From Lewinella sp. LCG006 (lineage in GTDB: Bacteria > Bacteroidota > Bacteroidia > Chitinophagales > Saprospiraceae), in assembly GCF_040784935.1 (NCBI RefSeq), contig NZ_CP160680.1, forward strand, positions 5,747,802 to 5,811,801: a stretch of 64,000 bases of DNA, written 5' to 3'. This document shows, in pieces, positions 17,322-26,695 of the stretch. Position 1 is the first letter of the stretch, and each line of letters begins with the position of its first letter. The translations under genes and the position numbers were made by a program. The notes beneath the pieces are model-generated. The model ran no database searches. It had not been told where the DNA came from and was given only the letters and a program-made list of their open reading frames with translations.

Positions 17322-18059
17322 TCAAAGCTGCATTGCTGTAGCTGGAAGGTAACATCTTAGAACATCGTTCAAGCTATATTTCAGTTGATCGCAAGGCCAG
17401 ATCAGGCGTTCCTGGTAGCCGCTGGCCAGAGCTGTTTGATAATCATTGATACACTGATAAACCTGGTTCATCGCAGCTTTGTGGGCATCTTCATCTACTT
17501 CGGGCGCATATTGGGTAAGGTACGTTTCTGCACGGTTTTCGTAATCGACGAGGTGGCAAACCATCTCATCAAAAAGACACTCCAATTCTTGCCACTCAAG
17601 TAGTCCAAGCTGAGGGTCATCGGTAGCAGCATGTACTTCCTGAAAAATAGCTTGCACCTCCCACCAAAGATCCAGCGGGTAAAAGTTTTGTCGGTGAAAT
17701 TCACGAATGGTCTGGAATTCCCATAAGAAACGATCCGTCAGCACCATCAATTCGACATATTCTTCCCTGCTTTGGGCTTTACTCATTTCTTTGACCATCT
17801 GGTCCAGGGTGCCCACTAAAAGATAAGGGTTGTAGGCCGTCATCGGAAAATCAAGCACTTCCGTTCGGCTTCGTTTCCATTCTTGACTTAACTGGTTTAG
17901 GGCAATATTCGTAGCTGCTGCAGACCTTTCATCGGCTGCGAGCCAAAGCTGCGCTGCTGCCTGATCGAGTTCAGGGAAAATGAAAGGTGGAATTTCAGCG
18001 GTGTTTTTCTGGTTGAGGAAAAACAAGCTCAGCAACAGAATGATATAGAACCGGTACAT
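17322..18059 (-). CDS. Secreted or anchored helical protein of unknown function
   Basis: 245 residues from the ATG at 18059, which puts a signal sequence (MYRFYIILLLSLFFLN) at the very N-terminus; the frame is open to a GTG at 18092 but that adds an unconvincing tail. The mature part is rich in helices, acidic residues and Trp, with no motif I recognise. The pattern of long helices could be a four-helix bundle of the cytochrome-b562-like kind, but that is a guess. Lies 35 bases downstream of the Usp gene on the same strand, so probably co-transcribed with it. Confidence 0.65.
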   Translation of the reverse strand: MYRFYIILLLSLFFLNQKNTAEIPPFIFPELDQAAAQLWLAADERSAAATNIALNQLSQEWKRSRTEVLDFPMTAYNPYLLVGTLDQMVKEMSKAQSREEYVELMVLTDRFLWEFQTIREFHRQNFYPLDLWWEVQAIFQEVHAATDDPQLGLLEWQELECLFDEMVCHLVDYENRAETYLTQYAPEVDEDAHKAAMNQVYQCINDYQTALASGYQERLIWPCDQLKYSLNDVLRCYLPATAMQL

Positions 18060-18094
18060 TTGGGACAAGTTGAAATGAAGAAATAATGGCACTT

Positions 18095-18901
18095 TTAGGT
18101 AGCATCCATAGGTAAGATCAGCAATGGCGTTTTGATCTCGAAGAGCCCCTCTTTGGTAATACTAGTCTGGAAAAGACGTTGGTACCATTGTCTTTTGCGG
18201 TGAATCATCACCAAAATGTCAGCGTCTTGCTCGAGGCTGAATTTGCTTAGTGCTTGCGGTACGGAGTTGCGTTGGGGAATGACAAAGCCTTTGCTGCTAA
18301 TACCCTCAATCGCCAGGGTAAAAGATTCAATCTCTTCAGGAGTGCTGACTTCTTCACTGGTATTCACAAAGATCAACTCGGCTTTCACTTTGCGCGCCAA
18401 ATCAATAATTGATTGGAAAGCAGCTACCTCCGTAACATTGGAATCTACTCCCAGGATGATCTTCTCAACGGGACTGAATTCCGTCTCTTCTGGAATGGTG
18501 AGAAGCGGCACCGGACTACGATCCATCAAATAGGCCGTAACACTGCCAACGGTCATGTCTTTCAGTGCAGTAAGCCCTTTGGTGCCGTTGACGATGAGGT
18601 CAAAAGAATAATGACCCGCATAGTCTGGAATAAAGGTCTTCGGATCGCGAATGATGATTTTCGCGGACACTTCAACGCTAGGAGCCAAGGCCCGAATCTT
18701 GGGAAGAAGCTCTTTAAAATCCGCTTCCGCCTGTTCTTTAAAGACATCATCCATTTTAATAAACATAGCAGAACGACTCACCACATTTACACAATGCAAA
18801 AGCTCTAGGGTACCTCCACCCATTTGTTCAAGAAAACGGGCCGCCCAGCCACAGGCCTTGACGGAGGTGGTGGAAAAATCAACGGGAGAAAGGATCTTCA
18901 T
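18095..18901 (-). CDS. Universal stress protein, tandem domains
   Basis: 268 residues in two UspA domains. The first (1-143) starts MKILSPVDFSTTSVKA and holds a good ATP-binding loop, NGTKGLTALKDMTVGSVT. The second (about 146-268) starts KIILGVDSN but its loop (HRKRQWYQRLFQTSIT) has lost the glycines. So the degenerate domain is C-terminal here, whereas in the other Usp protein of the cluster it is N-terminal. Cytoplasmic. First gene of a short minus-strand unit with the secreted helical protein. Confidence 0.9.
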   Translation of the reverse strand: MKILSPVDFSTTSVKACGWAARFLEQMGGGTLELLHCVNVVSRSAMFIKMDDVFKEQAEADFKELLPKIRALAPSVEVSAKIIIRDPKTFIPDYAGHYSFDLIVNGTKGLTALKDMTVGSVTAYLMDRSPVPLLTIPEETEFSPVEKIILGVDSNVTEVAAFQSIIDLARKVKAELIFVNTSEEVSTPEEIESFTLAIEGISSKGFVIPQRNSVPQALSKFSLEQDADILVMIHRKRQWYQRLFQTSITKEGLFEIKTPLLILPMDAT

Positions 18902-19104
18902 ATACTTTGGTTTTAACCTCTCTTGAGGTGTCCAACCAAATTTAAGCTTAGCCTTGTCGGGGTGATATGACCGGTGTTAGTAGTGGGGAATGATTAATGT
19001 CAACCTTTAAGGAAAGGTTCTATTCATGCGCTCTACCATCCTGCGGGCAATCACCTCGTGTTTCTTGCCCAGATTACTTTTGGTTAAGGTCCACAAGGGA
19101 AGAT

Positions 19105-21072
19105 TTACTCATAAGGCGTCGGCAAGGTGTCCGTTCTAAAGGGCGTTACTGGCAAGCCTTGGGTATTGACCAAATTAAGGGAACCCGGATTATCCGCCCA
19201 GGCATAGCGCACGTATTTTGGTTGAGGCACACTGGGTGAAGATACGCTGACGGTTTGTGCATTTACCAACTGTGCGTTGGCAGCCACGAACTGCCCATTG
19301 CTCCCTGCAATGGCGAACCCCCGCAGATTGTTGGGTTGCAGACTGGTGAGGCTGGAGCCGTAGTTGCGGAAAATTATACTGATGGAAGCCCCGGAGGGAA
19401 TGCTCAAAAAGTAGGTAGGGCTGTTGACGATGTTGTTGCTGTTATAAGCCATCCGGAGGGCATTGTTGGCCAGACGGTTGGCCGTCAATGGCTTGTTGTT
19501 GGGGTGGATGTTGGTGATGTCGCCGGTATCGATCATTGTCACCACGGCCGTATTGTCGCGTTTTAGCGCGTAGGTTTGGCTTTCGCGTAAGGTGGCCCAG
19601 CTGCTGGCGCCGGGTTGCGTGGCCTCCGTACGGAAGTAGGGGAGTTGGGTAACCAGAAAAGGAAAATCACCAATGTCCCAGGCCGCGCGCCAATCATCAA
19701 TAAGTTTTATTTGCTTGTCGCGATAATGGTAAGGGTCATCAGTGTCGCTTTCCCCCTGGTACCAGACTACGCCCGCCATGGCCATTCTACGGAAAGGGTT
19801 GACCATGCCATTGTAAATGAGGCTGGGGTAGTCATTGGGGCTCAGGTCAAGGGGGCGTTCTCCCAAGCTTGGAGTGCCAATTTGATAGTGCCAGTAACCG
19901 GCTAGGGAAATCTGCCACATACCCTGGTAAGCTCTCATATTGCTGGCTCCTCCTAGCATTCCACCCACAAAGCCGTAATCTCTTACGCGCACAGTGACGA
20001 TGTTTTCACCCACCTGCAAGAGGTTAGCTGGTACGGTGTAATTTCTGATTTGGCCAGGATCACGATCCGTACTGCCCACCAGCTGGCCATTGATCCAGGT
20101 TTGGTCGCTATCGTCGATTTTTCCTAATTCTAGTGCTATGTTTTGACTGGCTTGGCTGGCAGTCAAAGTGAAGCTTTTTTTAAACCATACACTGCCGTCA
20201 CGCATCGGTAGTGCGTCGCTTTCCCAGGGTTTGGGCAGGAGCATGGTAGGCCAGCTTTGCCAATTCACAGTGTTGTTTTGCCAGTTTTGCTGCAAACCAA
20301 TGTCTTCGCTGTCTACCGCGATATCCCAATTGTTTTGGGCAGCGATAATGCTGTTTTCTACGTCTTCTAGGTCAAGGTTGGGTAGCAGGGCCAGCTCTTC
20401 CGCTAGTTCGGGATAGCCTGATAGGCCTTCCGGACTGATCCAGCTATCAATTTTAGTACCTCCCCAGCTGATGTTGACCAAGCCGATAGGGACATTCAAA
20501 GTTTGGTGCAGTTGCCTGCCGAAATAGAAGGTGATGGCCGAAAAATCTTTACTGCTGGTAGGCGTGCAAATCGTCCAGTTCCCTGAAGGAAGATGCCTGC
20601 TAGCGGCATTATCCAAGTTTTCGGGTGCTTCAAATAGTCGAATTTGAGGAAAATTAGCACTGGCACTTTCTGCGGCACCCTCGGGCGTGTTTTTCAATCG
20701 CCATTGCATGTTCGACTGACCCGCAAAAAACCAAACCTCCCCTAGGAGAATATTTTGGTAAGTAATACTTTCCTGGTCGGTGTAAATATTAAGTTCGTAA
20801 GGCCCTCCTGCAGGAAGTGCCCCAAGAATGGCTTCCCAATTACCCTGATCATCAGCAAAAGCCAGACTCAGTTGGGTATGCAAACTTAAATGCACCGCAG
20901 TACCGGGAGGAGCAGTACCCCAAATACGAATCAGTTGATTGCGCTGGAGCACCATATTGTTGCCAAAAACGGCAGAGGTAGCCAGTTGGGAAAATAAAGG
21001 AGAAGTAATCGTAAGAAAAACAGCGATCAGGAGCGCGAGAGAAAATAACGCACGTTTTTGGGATGTTTTCAT
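19105..21072 (-). CDS. Sialate O-acetylesterase-like SGNH hydrolase
   Basis: 655 residues with a signal peptide (cut near SPLFSQ). Family marks include NNMVLQRNQLIRIWGTAPPGT at the N-terminus, the nucleophile Ser in FFAGQSNMQW, GGTKIDSWIS, and VWYQGESD, the block III part of the SASA fold. A galactose-binding-like beta-sandwich is inserted around residues 280-385 (SVWFKKSFTL to VTVRVRDYGF). Such enzymes remove O-acetyl groups from sialic acid or from other glycans; in Bacteroidota they often act on acetylated plant or algal polysaccharide, which fits the amylase and other secreted enzymes here. No glycan-utilisation cluster surrounds it. Confidence 0.88.
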   Translation of the reverse strand: MKTSQKRALFSLALLIAVFLTITSPLFSQLATSAVFGNNMVLQRNQLIRIWGTAPPGTAVHLSLHTQLSLAFADDQGNWEAILGALPAGGPYELNIYTDQESITYQNILLGEVWFFAGQSNMQWRLKNTPEGAAESASANFPQIRLFEAPENLDNAASRHLPSGNWTICTPTSSKDFSAITFYFGRQLHQTLNVPIGLVNISWGGTKIDSWISPEGLSGYPELAEELALLPNLDLEDVENSIIAAQNNWDIAVDSEDIGLQQNWQNNTVNWQSWPTMLLPKPWESDALPMRDGSVWFKKSFTLTASQASQNIALELGKIDDSDQTWINGQLVGSTDRDPGQIRNYTVPANLLQVGENIVTVRVRDYGFVGGMLGGASNMRAYQGMWQISLAGYWHYQIGTPSLGERPLDLSPNDYPSLIYNGMVNPFRRMAMAGVVWYQGESDTDDPYHYRDKQIKLIDDWRAAWDIGDFPFLVTQLPYFRTEATQPGASSWATLRESQTYALKRDNTAVVTMIDTGDITNIHPNNKPLTANRLANNALRMAYNSNNIVNSPTYFLSIPSGASISIIFRNYGSSLTSLQPNNLRGFAIAGSNGQFVAANAQLVNAQTVSVSSPSVPQPKYVRYAWADNPGSLNLVNTQGLPVTPFRTDTLPTPYE

Positions 21073-21212
21073 GGTTTTTCAGGTCATTTCACAGTGTTTC
21101 AATTTCGCAGAATAAAGATAATTGTTTAAGATTAGATTATCGTTTTTTCTCATGTATGTTCTAGGACATTTTTTGCAGAAACTTGGAGGGGGAAAAAGTT
21201 TAGTTTGTTTCT

Positions 21213-21351
21213 TAAGTGACGGAACAAAAATAACTTATTCCATTTTTGATTCGCTAAAATTTTCTAAGCAAGCAACTAAAAGGAGCTTGCGTGAAAATAT
21301 TCGTGAATCGTTGGAAAAAATGGAATAAGTTATTTCCGTCAAATTACTAAG
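21213..21351. repeat. MITE-like imperfect inverted repeat
   Basis: Within the 416-base gap 21073-21488. The left arm CTTAAGTGACGGAACAAAAA (then TAACTTATTCCATTTTT) is matched on the complement by the right arm, whose outer end reads CTTAGTAATTTGACGGAA and then ATAACTTATTCCATTTTTT. No gene is present. The 28 bases of the right end (21324-21351) recur at 38413-38441. Confidence 0.6.
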
Positions 21352-21462
21352 TATTATCTTGGCGCATGGTCTTTGACCCACCCTGATTATTTCTTTTATT
21401 ATCGGAATTTGAGATTAGAGAAAAGATAGCTTGACGCTGACAAAATCTAATCCTAATACCCA

Positions 21463-21481
21463 GTACCCCGTACTTAGTACC
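21463..21481. repeat. GTACTTAGTAC dispersed motif, copy 1
   Basis: GTACCCCGTACTTAGTACC; the core GTACTTAGTAC is a near-palindrome. It differs by one base from the copy at 26990-27008 and lies seven bases upstream of the threonine aldolase ATG, so it will be in that mRNA leader or promoter. Confidence 0.5.
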
Positions 21482-21488
21482 AAAAAAA

Positions 21489-22502
21489 ATGATTAACCTC
21501 ATCAGTGATACGGTCACCAAACCCTCTCCGGCTATGCTGTCTGCGATGTTGGCCGCCGAAGTAGGAGACGATGTATTTGGACAAGACCCCACCATCAACG
21601 AACTGGAAAGCTACGCTGCGGCACTTTTCGGCAAAGAAAAAGCACTTTTTTGTCCGTCCGGAACGATGACCAATCAGATCGCCATCAAAACCCACACTCA
21701 GCCCTTAGATGAGGTGATTTGCGATTATACCAGCCATGTTTACCAGTACGAAACCGCTGGCTACGCCTTTCACTCAGGGGTGAGCATGAACCTCCTCCAG
21801 GGCATCAACGGTAAAATTACTGCCGAGCAGATCGAAGCCGCCATCAAACCTGACTACGATTGGTTGCCTGTCTCGCGCCTGGTGGTCATAGAAAACACCT
21901 GTAACAAGGGAGGAGGGAGTATTTACCGCTTGCCGGAAATTGAGCCGATTCGGGCGCTGTGTACGGCCAAAGGCCTGGCTTTGCACCTCGATGGTGCCCG
22001 CCTGTTCAACGCACTCGTAGAAACAGGAGAATCACCTGCCGATTGGGGGGCTACTTTCGATAGTATCTCTATTTGCCTCAGCAAGGGGTTAGGTGCGCCA
22101 GTGGGCTCCCTGCTGCTGGGGGAGGCGGGTTTTATCAAGAAAGCTCGTCGCTTGCGCAAGGTCATGGGTGGAGGTATGCGCCAGGCAGGTTACCTCGCCG
22201 CTGCCGGACTCTACGCACTGAAAAACAATGTAGATCGACTGGCCATTGATAACGAACGCGCCCGAAAAATGGGTGCCATACTGTCCGCCCAACCCTACGT
22301 GGAAAGCGTCAGGCCAGTACAGTCCAATATCGTCATCTTCGACCTGGCTGGGAAGACCACCGCTGCTGATTTTCTTCAGCAATTAGAAACAAAAGGCATC
22401 CTGGCCACTGCCTTCGGGCCTCAAACCATTCGTCTGACCTTTCACTTGGATATATCGGAGGAGATGATGAATAGGGTAGAGGAGGTGCTCAGCTGTATGT
22501 AA
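21489..22502 (+). CDS. ltaE: Low-specificity L-threonine aldolase
   Basis: 337 residues, the usual length. A PLP enzyme that splits threonine or allo-threonine into glycine and acetaldehyde. It starts with the conserved INLISDTVTKPSPAML, has the substrate-loop DDVFGQDPT, the Asp of LALHLDGARLFNA (about 173) and the PLP lysine in SICLSKGLGAPVGSLL (about 199). All family marks are intact. Cytoplasmic. Directly preceded by a GTACTTAGTAC motif; the flanking DNA on the right becomes markedly AT-rich. Confidence 0.95.
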   Translation: MINLISDTVTKPSPAMLSAMLAAEVGDDVFGQDPTINELESYAAALFGKEKALFCPSGTMTNQIAIKTHTQPLDEVICDYTSHVYQYETAGYAFHSGVSMNLLQGINGKITAEQIEAAIKPDYDWLPVSRLVVIENTCNKGGGSIYRLPEIEPIRALCTAKGLALHLDGARLFNALVETGESPADWGATFDSISICLSKGLGAPVGSLLLGEAGFIKKARRLRKVMGGGMRQAGYLAAAGLYALKNNVDRLAIDNERARKMGAILSAQPYVESVRPVQSNIVIFDLAGKTTAADFLQQLETKGILATAFGPQTIRLTFHLDISEEMMNRVEEVLSCM

Positions 22503-22766
22503 AAAATCGTATCAAGGACTGTACAATTCTAATAAAATCTGCCTAGAAAGATTTGTTAACAAAGGGAATTGGTTGGTACTTGATGTCTTATTTTAGTCTT
22601 TTTTTTTCATCTTTACCCTACGACTTGGCGTAATTAATGTACTAAATGTATAATAATATTATGGAGAGCTGATCTTTAGTATTCAGATCCATTTTTTTTC
22701 TTAATCAATAAGTTGCCTAGTTTTTACTGATGGCAATCAATGAATATAAAATCTTAAATAAGTAAC

Positions 22767-23693
22767 ATGAGATATCTCGTTAGTCTTTTTTTGGGCTTAT
22801 TATCACCTAGTTTGTTCTTGTCGGCACAAACGCCAAGTGATGCATTAATGATGGAGTCTAAGCAAGCCTGTGTATTATTAGAGTACAATTATGGTAGCTT
22901 TGATCAATATTGGGAAGGTGGATTGTTGCGGGAAAATCAGACCATCGCAACGGTGAAGCGTAATACTGTCATGCCTATGATTGCTGTCGGTATTTGGGAT
23001 AAACTCAACTTTTACTTGGGGGTACCCTACATTAAAACAGAATCTTCTGATCCTAATGGAGGAAAATTTGCGGGTGCAAGTGGTTTGCAGGATTTATCGG
23101 CTGCCATAAAATATCAAGTTTTAAATATTGAAGGAGGTAAAGGCACATTCTCCGCATTTGCAACGATTGGTTTTTCGACTCCTGTTTCCAATTATCTTCC
23201 GGACTATATGCCCTATAGTTTGGGGCTTGGTGCGCCTGAACTTTCTTATCGGGCAATTACCCAATATCAGTGGAACAATGATCTTTATATTCGAGGGGGG
23301 CTTGCATATTTATGGAGAGGATACGCTGAAGCAGAACGAGAATACTACTACAATAATGGGAGTTATTATACCCCATGGATGGATGTTCCCAATGCTTTGA
23401 CGATAGATGCTACTCTAGGGTTTTGGATGTTATCAAACTCATTGCAAATGGAGCTTAGCTATTTTGGGTCTAAATCCACCAGCGGTGACGATATCAGGTC
23501 CTATAATGCTCCACAACCAACGAATAATATTGACATGGATAGATTGGGAATATTTGCTCACTATTATTTCCCAAATTTGGAAGGTCTCGGTATTGTTGCT
23601 TATCACAATCGAGTCGTAAATGGCAGAAATGCGGCAAAAATAAGTACTACAGGGATCGGTGTGACTTATCAGTTTAATTACCTCAAAAAATAA
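22767..23693 (+). CDS. Outer-membrane beta-barrel protein paired with a haloperoxidase-like gene
   Basis: 308 residues with a signal peptide (LFLSAQ) and a chain of amphipathic beta-strands ending GIGVTYQFNYLKK. It resembles the transporter-type barrels annotated as MetA-pathway or phenol-degradation outer-membrane proteins (LNFYLGVPYIKTE, SAFATIGFSTPVSNYLPDY, APELSYRAITQYQW). Seven bases separate it from the haloperoxidase-like gene, so they form an operon; the barrel may carry a substrate or product of that enzyme. The gene is AT-rich compared with the threonine aldolase gene beside it. Confidence 0.75.
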   Translation: MRYLVSLFLGLLSPSLFLSAQTPSDALMMESKQACVLLEYNYGSFDQYWEGGLLRENQTIATVKRNTVMPMIAVGIWDKLNFYLGVPYIKTESSDPNGGKFAGASGLQDLSAAIKYQVLNIEGGKGTFSAFATIGFSTPVSNYLPDYMPYSLGLGAPELSYRAITQYQWNNDLYIRGGLAYLWRGYAEAEREYYYNNGSYYTPWMDVPNALTIDATLGFWMLSNSLQMELSYFGSKSTSGDDIRSYNAPQPTNNIDMDRLGIFAHYYFPNLEGLGIVAYHNRVVNGRNAAKISTTGIGVTYQFNYLKK

Positions 23694-23700
23694 TCCTATC

Positions 23701-25239
23701 ATGAAAACTTTAAAATATCCGGTGCTGGCTTTGACGGCGCTGTTCGTGCTTGTTGCGTGTGAAAAGGAATTGCCAACGCTCCTAACCTATGATAGCTATA
23801 TTTTTTCTTCTGCTGATGAAGATGGGGGAACATGGACGCCTATCTTGTTAGCTTCAGGAGATGAAATAGTTATACCTGCTCCTACAGAGGCATCATCAGC
23901 AGAGTATCAGCAAGAATTGTCCATTTTAAAAGAGGAAATGGCACAAATGAACAGCGCTGATCAGCAAGCTGTGAAATACTGGTCGGATAATTCCACCATC
24001 CGCTGGAACGAGATTGCTTTGGAACTTATCGCCAAATATAACATCATACCAGGTCCTAATGAAGATGGTACTTATACTTTACCAAACCCTAACGACCCTT
24101 CTGGACCTCCTGCATTTCCGTTTGCTCACCCACCGTATGCCGTCCGGGCGCTTGCCTATTTGTCGGTTGCTCAGTTTGACGGATTGATCTCGGCCTGGCA
24201 TTATAAGTATAAATATAACAGAGCTGCACCTTTTCAGGAGGATAGTGATATAAATTATGCTTACCTGGATAATGCTATTCCTTCGTATCCATCTGACGGA
24301 GCAGTCATAGCAGCTACTTCTAGAAAAATACTTACAGCAATGTTCCCTCTGGAAGCCGAGTACCTTGCAGCACAAGAAACTGAGCATCTACGATGTCTCT
24401 TATTATCTGGGGGGTATGTGCAAAGTGATATTGATGCAGGTATACAAATCGGTGAAGAGATTGCCACCATTGCTTTGGCAAGAGCAGCTACCGACGGCAT
24501 GAAAAATGCACAAGCCCCTAAAGCAGTTTCTGATTCTATAGCGGCAGAAGCCCTTAATAGATTTGGGTGGCAGTGGATCAATCAGGAGCTGCCTCAACGT
24601 CCGGTAGGGCTTACGCCATTATTTGGAAAGGTGACACTTTGGAATGTCCCGAACGTTGAAGCTACTCGTCCAATACCGCCTCCTAATCTTGATTCTCCCG
24701 AATATTTGGCTGATGTGGAAATACTTAAGGATTATGCCAATAACATTACAACTGAAAGAAGAAGGATTGCTAATTTTTGGCAAGATGGGTTAGGTACCTA
24801 CACTCCTCCGGGGCATTGGAATGAGTTTGCAAAAGAGTTTATTATAAAATATAACTTAAACCCGCTTAGATCTGCAAGAACATTTGCCTATTTGAATATG
24901 GCAATGATGGATGGAGGAATAAGTTGTTGGGATGCCAAGTATTATTATCACTACCCTCGTCCAATACAAACGATTGATGGATTCAAAACCATTGCGGGTA
25001 CACCTAATTTTCCATCTTACACATCAGGGCATAGCGTGTTTTCTGCGGCTGGTGCCGAAGTACTTGCTTATATTTTTCCAAATGAGGCAAACTTGGTAAG
25101 AGGCTGGGCGGAAGAAGCCGCCATCTCCAGAGTCTATGGTGGTATTCATTGGACTTTTGATGCTTATATAGGAACAGACCAGGGCATCGATGTTGCTCAA
25201 TATACGATTGAAGTCGCTAGGCAGGATGGTGCGGATTAA
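23701..25239 (+). CDS. Vanadium-dependent haloperoxidase/PAP2-type lipoprotein with a duplicated fold
   Basis: 512 residues, lipoprotein signal (LVAC, Cys20). The C-terminal half has the full vanadate/phosphate pocket: Lys413-x6-Arg420-Pro421, PSYTSGH with His444, and Ser476-Arg477-x5-His483 with Asp487. The N-terminal half repeats the layout (KYKYNRAAP at 169-177, PSYPSDGA at 194-201, then FPLEAEYLAAQ) but lacks both histidines, so it is a degenerate copy. Members are haloperoxidases or acid phosphatases; the halide preference or phosphatase activity cannot be told from sequence. Operon with the barrel gene upstream. Confidence 0.85.
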   Translation: MKTLKYPVLALTALFVLVACEKELPTLLTYDSYIFSSADEDGGTWTPILLASGDEIVIPAPTEASSAEYQQELSILKEEMAQMNSADQQAVKYWSDNSTIRWNEIALELIAKYNIIPGPNEDGTYTLPNPNDPSGPPAFPFAHPPYAVRALAYLSVAQFDGLISAWHYKYKYNRAAPFQEDSDINYAYLDNAIPSYPSDGAVIAATSRKILTAMFPLEAEYLAAQETEHLRCLLLSGGYVQSDIDAGIQIGEEIATIALARAATDGMKNAQAPKAVSDSIAAEALNRFGWQWINQELPQRPVGLTPLFGKVTLWNVPNVEATRPIPPPNLDSPEYLADVEILKDYANNITTERRRIANFWQDGLGTYTPPGHWNEFAKEFIIKYNLNPLRSARTFAYLNMAMMDGGISCWDAKYYYHYPRPIQTIDGFKTIAGTPNFPSYTSGHSVFSAAGAEVLAYIFPNEANLVRGWAEEAAISRVYGGIHWTFDAYIGTDQGIDVAQYTIEVARQDGAD

Positions 25240-25341
25240 GCATCTTAACAATCCTGTTTTTTTGAGCAATGACACAATGGGCAGCAAGTGAACTGAGCCT
25301 ACCATTCAGATAAGACGAAACAAAACGCAACAAAAGAATCA

Positions 25342-26103
25342 ATGGACTACCAGGAAAAGAAGCATCTCGAAGAAAAATATTACTCCCAAGTATTGAATGG
25401 GATGTCTTTTTCAGCGCTGGAAGCCGCTCTAGAAGCGGAGTTGAAGTACAGTAAACAAGTCAATGAGGTACTGCGCTCCATTAAACAGTCTTTAAGGGAG
25501 AATCACTTAGAGAGATATATGACCGCATTGGAGGAAGGGATACCGATCTCTTCAGAGATGCAGCGTTTAGATGAAAGTGTTGTTGATTACCTGGAGGAAA
25601 TAGCAAAGGAGAAAATAACCCAAAGAAATATCGCCAGGCTTAAAAAACTTGTTGCAATGGGGATTTCAAAAGAGGAAATCATTGCACAATTGTATCACCC
25701 AACATTTTTCACCAAGGAAGAAATCAATGCAGAACTTGAAGCTCAAAGCCAGAAAGAAAGAGCCGAAGTAGCTGGAGATTGGTTTGGTTTCAGAGGAAAA
25801 ATGGATAGGATGATGTTTGGTAAACGCCTGCTGATGGCAGTAGCGTTTGGGCTGGTGATTTTTCGAATAGCTACTTTATCAAGAGATAGAACAGTGCTGA
25901 TCGGTGCTTTAGTGATTGCGGGGATTCCTTTGCTTGTTTTTCTTTTAAGTCAAATGGTTAGAAGACTCAGAGACATGGGTGTTCCAAGCTGGAGCTTATT
26001 GATTGTGATCGTACTGACGATTGCAAAACCGATCGTTGGTTTATTGGCATTGGTTGCTATGTTGGTTGTTAAAACGATCAATTTGAGACCGAAAAACCAA
26101 TAG
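25342..26103 (+). CDS. Membrane protein with helical N-terminal region and DUF805-like C-terminus
   Basis: 253 residues. Residues 1-145 are charged helices with no recognised domain; residues 148-253 resemble DUF805: FGFRGKMDRMMFGKRLLM, then three or four hydrophobic segments with RRLRDMGVPSWSLL, close to the family's RRLHDxGxSGWW motif. Function of DUF805 proteins is unknown. Follows the haloperoxidase gene by 102 bases in the same AT-rich block. Confidence 0.6.
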   Translation: MDYQEKKHLEEKYYSQVLNGMSFSALEAALEAELKYSKQVNEVLRSIKQSLRENHLERYMTALEEGIPISSEMQRLDESVVDYLEEIAKEKITQRNIARLKKLVAMGISKEEIIAQLYHPTFFTKEEINAELEAQSQKERAEVAGDWFGFRGKMDRMMFGKRLLMAVAFGLVIFRIATLSRDRTVLIGALVIAGIPLLVFLLSQMVRRLRDMGVPSWSLLIVIVLTIAKPIVGLLALVAMLVVKTINLRPKNQ

Positions 26104-26242
26104 AAGCTGAAGATAATAAATCCTTTTTCTGGCTTAGAAGGGAGATGGTTTTTTAAGCGCTATGAAGACAGTGTTTCGCGCACATCTTCGCCTTGATTTG
26201 GATGCGGGCTGCTTCGCGCCCTTGAAGTATAGCGTAGAAGGA

Positions 26243-26695
26243 TTATTCCTTCTCCATGTCTTTCATCAGGCTTTCGGTTTCGCGCAGCAAATCCTGGACT
26301 TCTTTCTTTACGCGTTCCTCGTCTTGGGCACTATAGGTCTCTTGCGTTTCGCCAGCCAGCTCATTTTCCAATTCTTTTTGCTTGGCTTGCAGTTCTCCTA
26401 GTCGATCCAGAGCGCCGGAATCGTTAAGGTCTTTGGCGGTGCGGCTAAGCCTGCCCAATAGGTCGCCCAGGCTTTCCACTGTGTTGCCAACTTTGTCGAC
26501 GGCACCATCGTATTTCCCTTCCCGGTATTTTTCTTTCTCGGTTTTCAGCAAGGCCCAGGCATCCTTACCTACGTCTTTTACTTTGCCGAAGATTCTTTCT
26601 GACTGCTCTTTCTCCACTTCGGTACCGAAGAAATAATTGTAACCCAAAACACAGATAAGTAACAGAAGACCCAGTTTCAATAAACTCCTAATCAT
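26243..26695 (-). CDS. Single-pass membrane protein with coiled coil
   Basis: 150 residues. One transmembrane helix (about 5-26, LLKLGLLLLICVLGYNYFFG) is followed by a highly charged helical region; 95-150 is a strong coiled-coil candidate (LGELQAKQKELENEL). No family recognised. It is likely a membrane-tethered protein facing the periplasm. The neighbours are an intergenic repeat region and the convergent DUF805 gene. Confidence 0.6.
   Translation of the reverse strand: MIRSLLKLGLLLLICVLGYNYFFGTEVEKEQSERIFGKVKDVGKDAWALLKTEKEKYREGKYDGAVDKVGNTVESLGDLLGRLSRTAKDLNDSGALDRLGELQAKQKELENELAGETQETYSAQDEERVKKEVQDLLRETESLMKDMEKE

Noticed and set aside
21122-21328. 68-aa plus-strand open frame
   Set aside because: Most of it is encoded by the arms of the MITE-like inverted repeat; no homology pattern or start signal.
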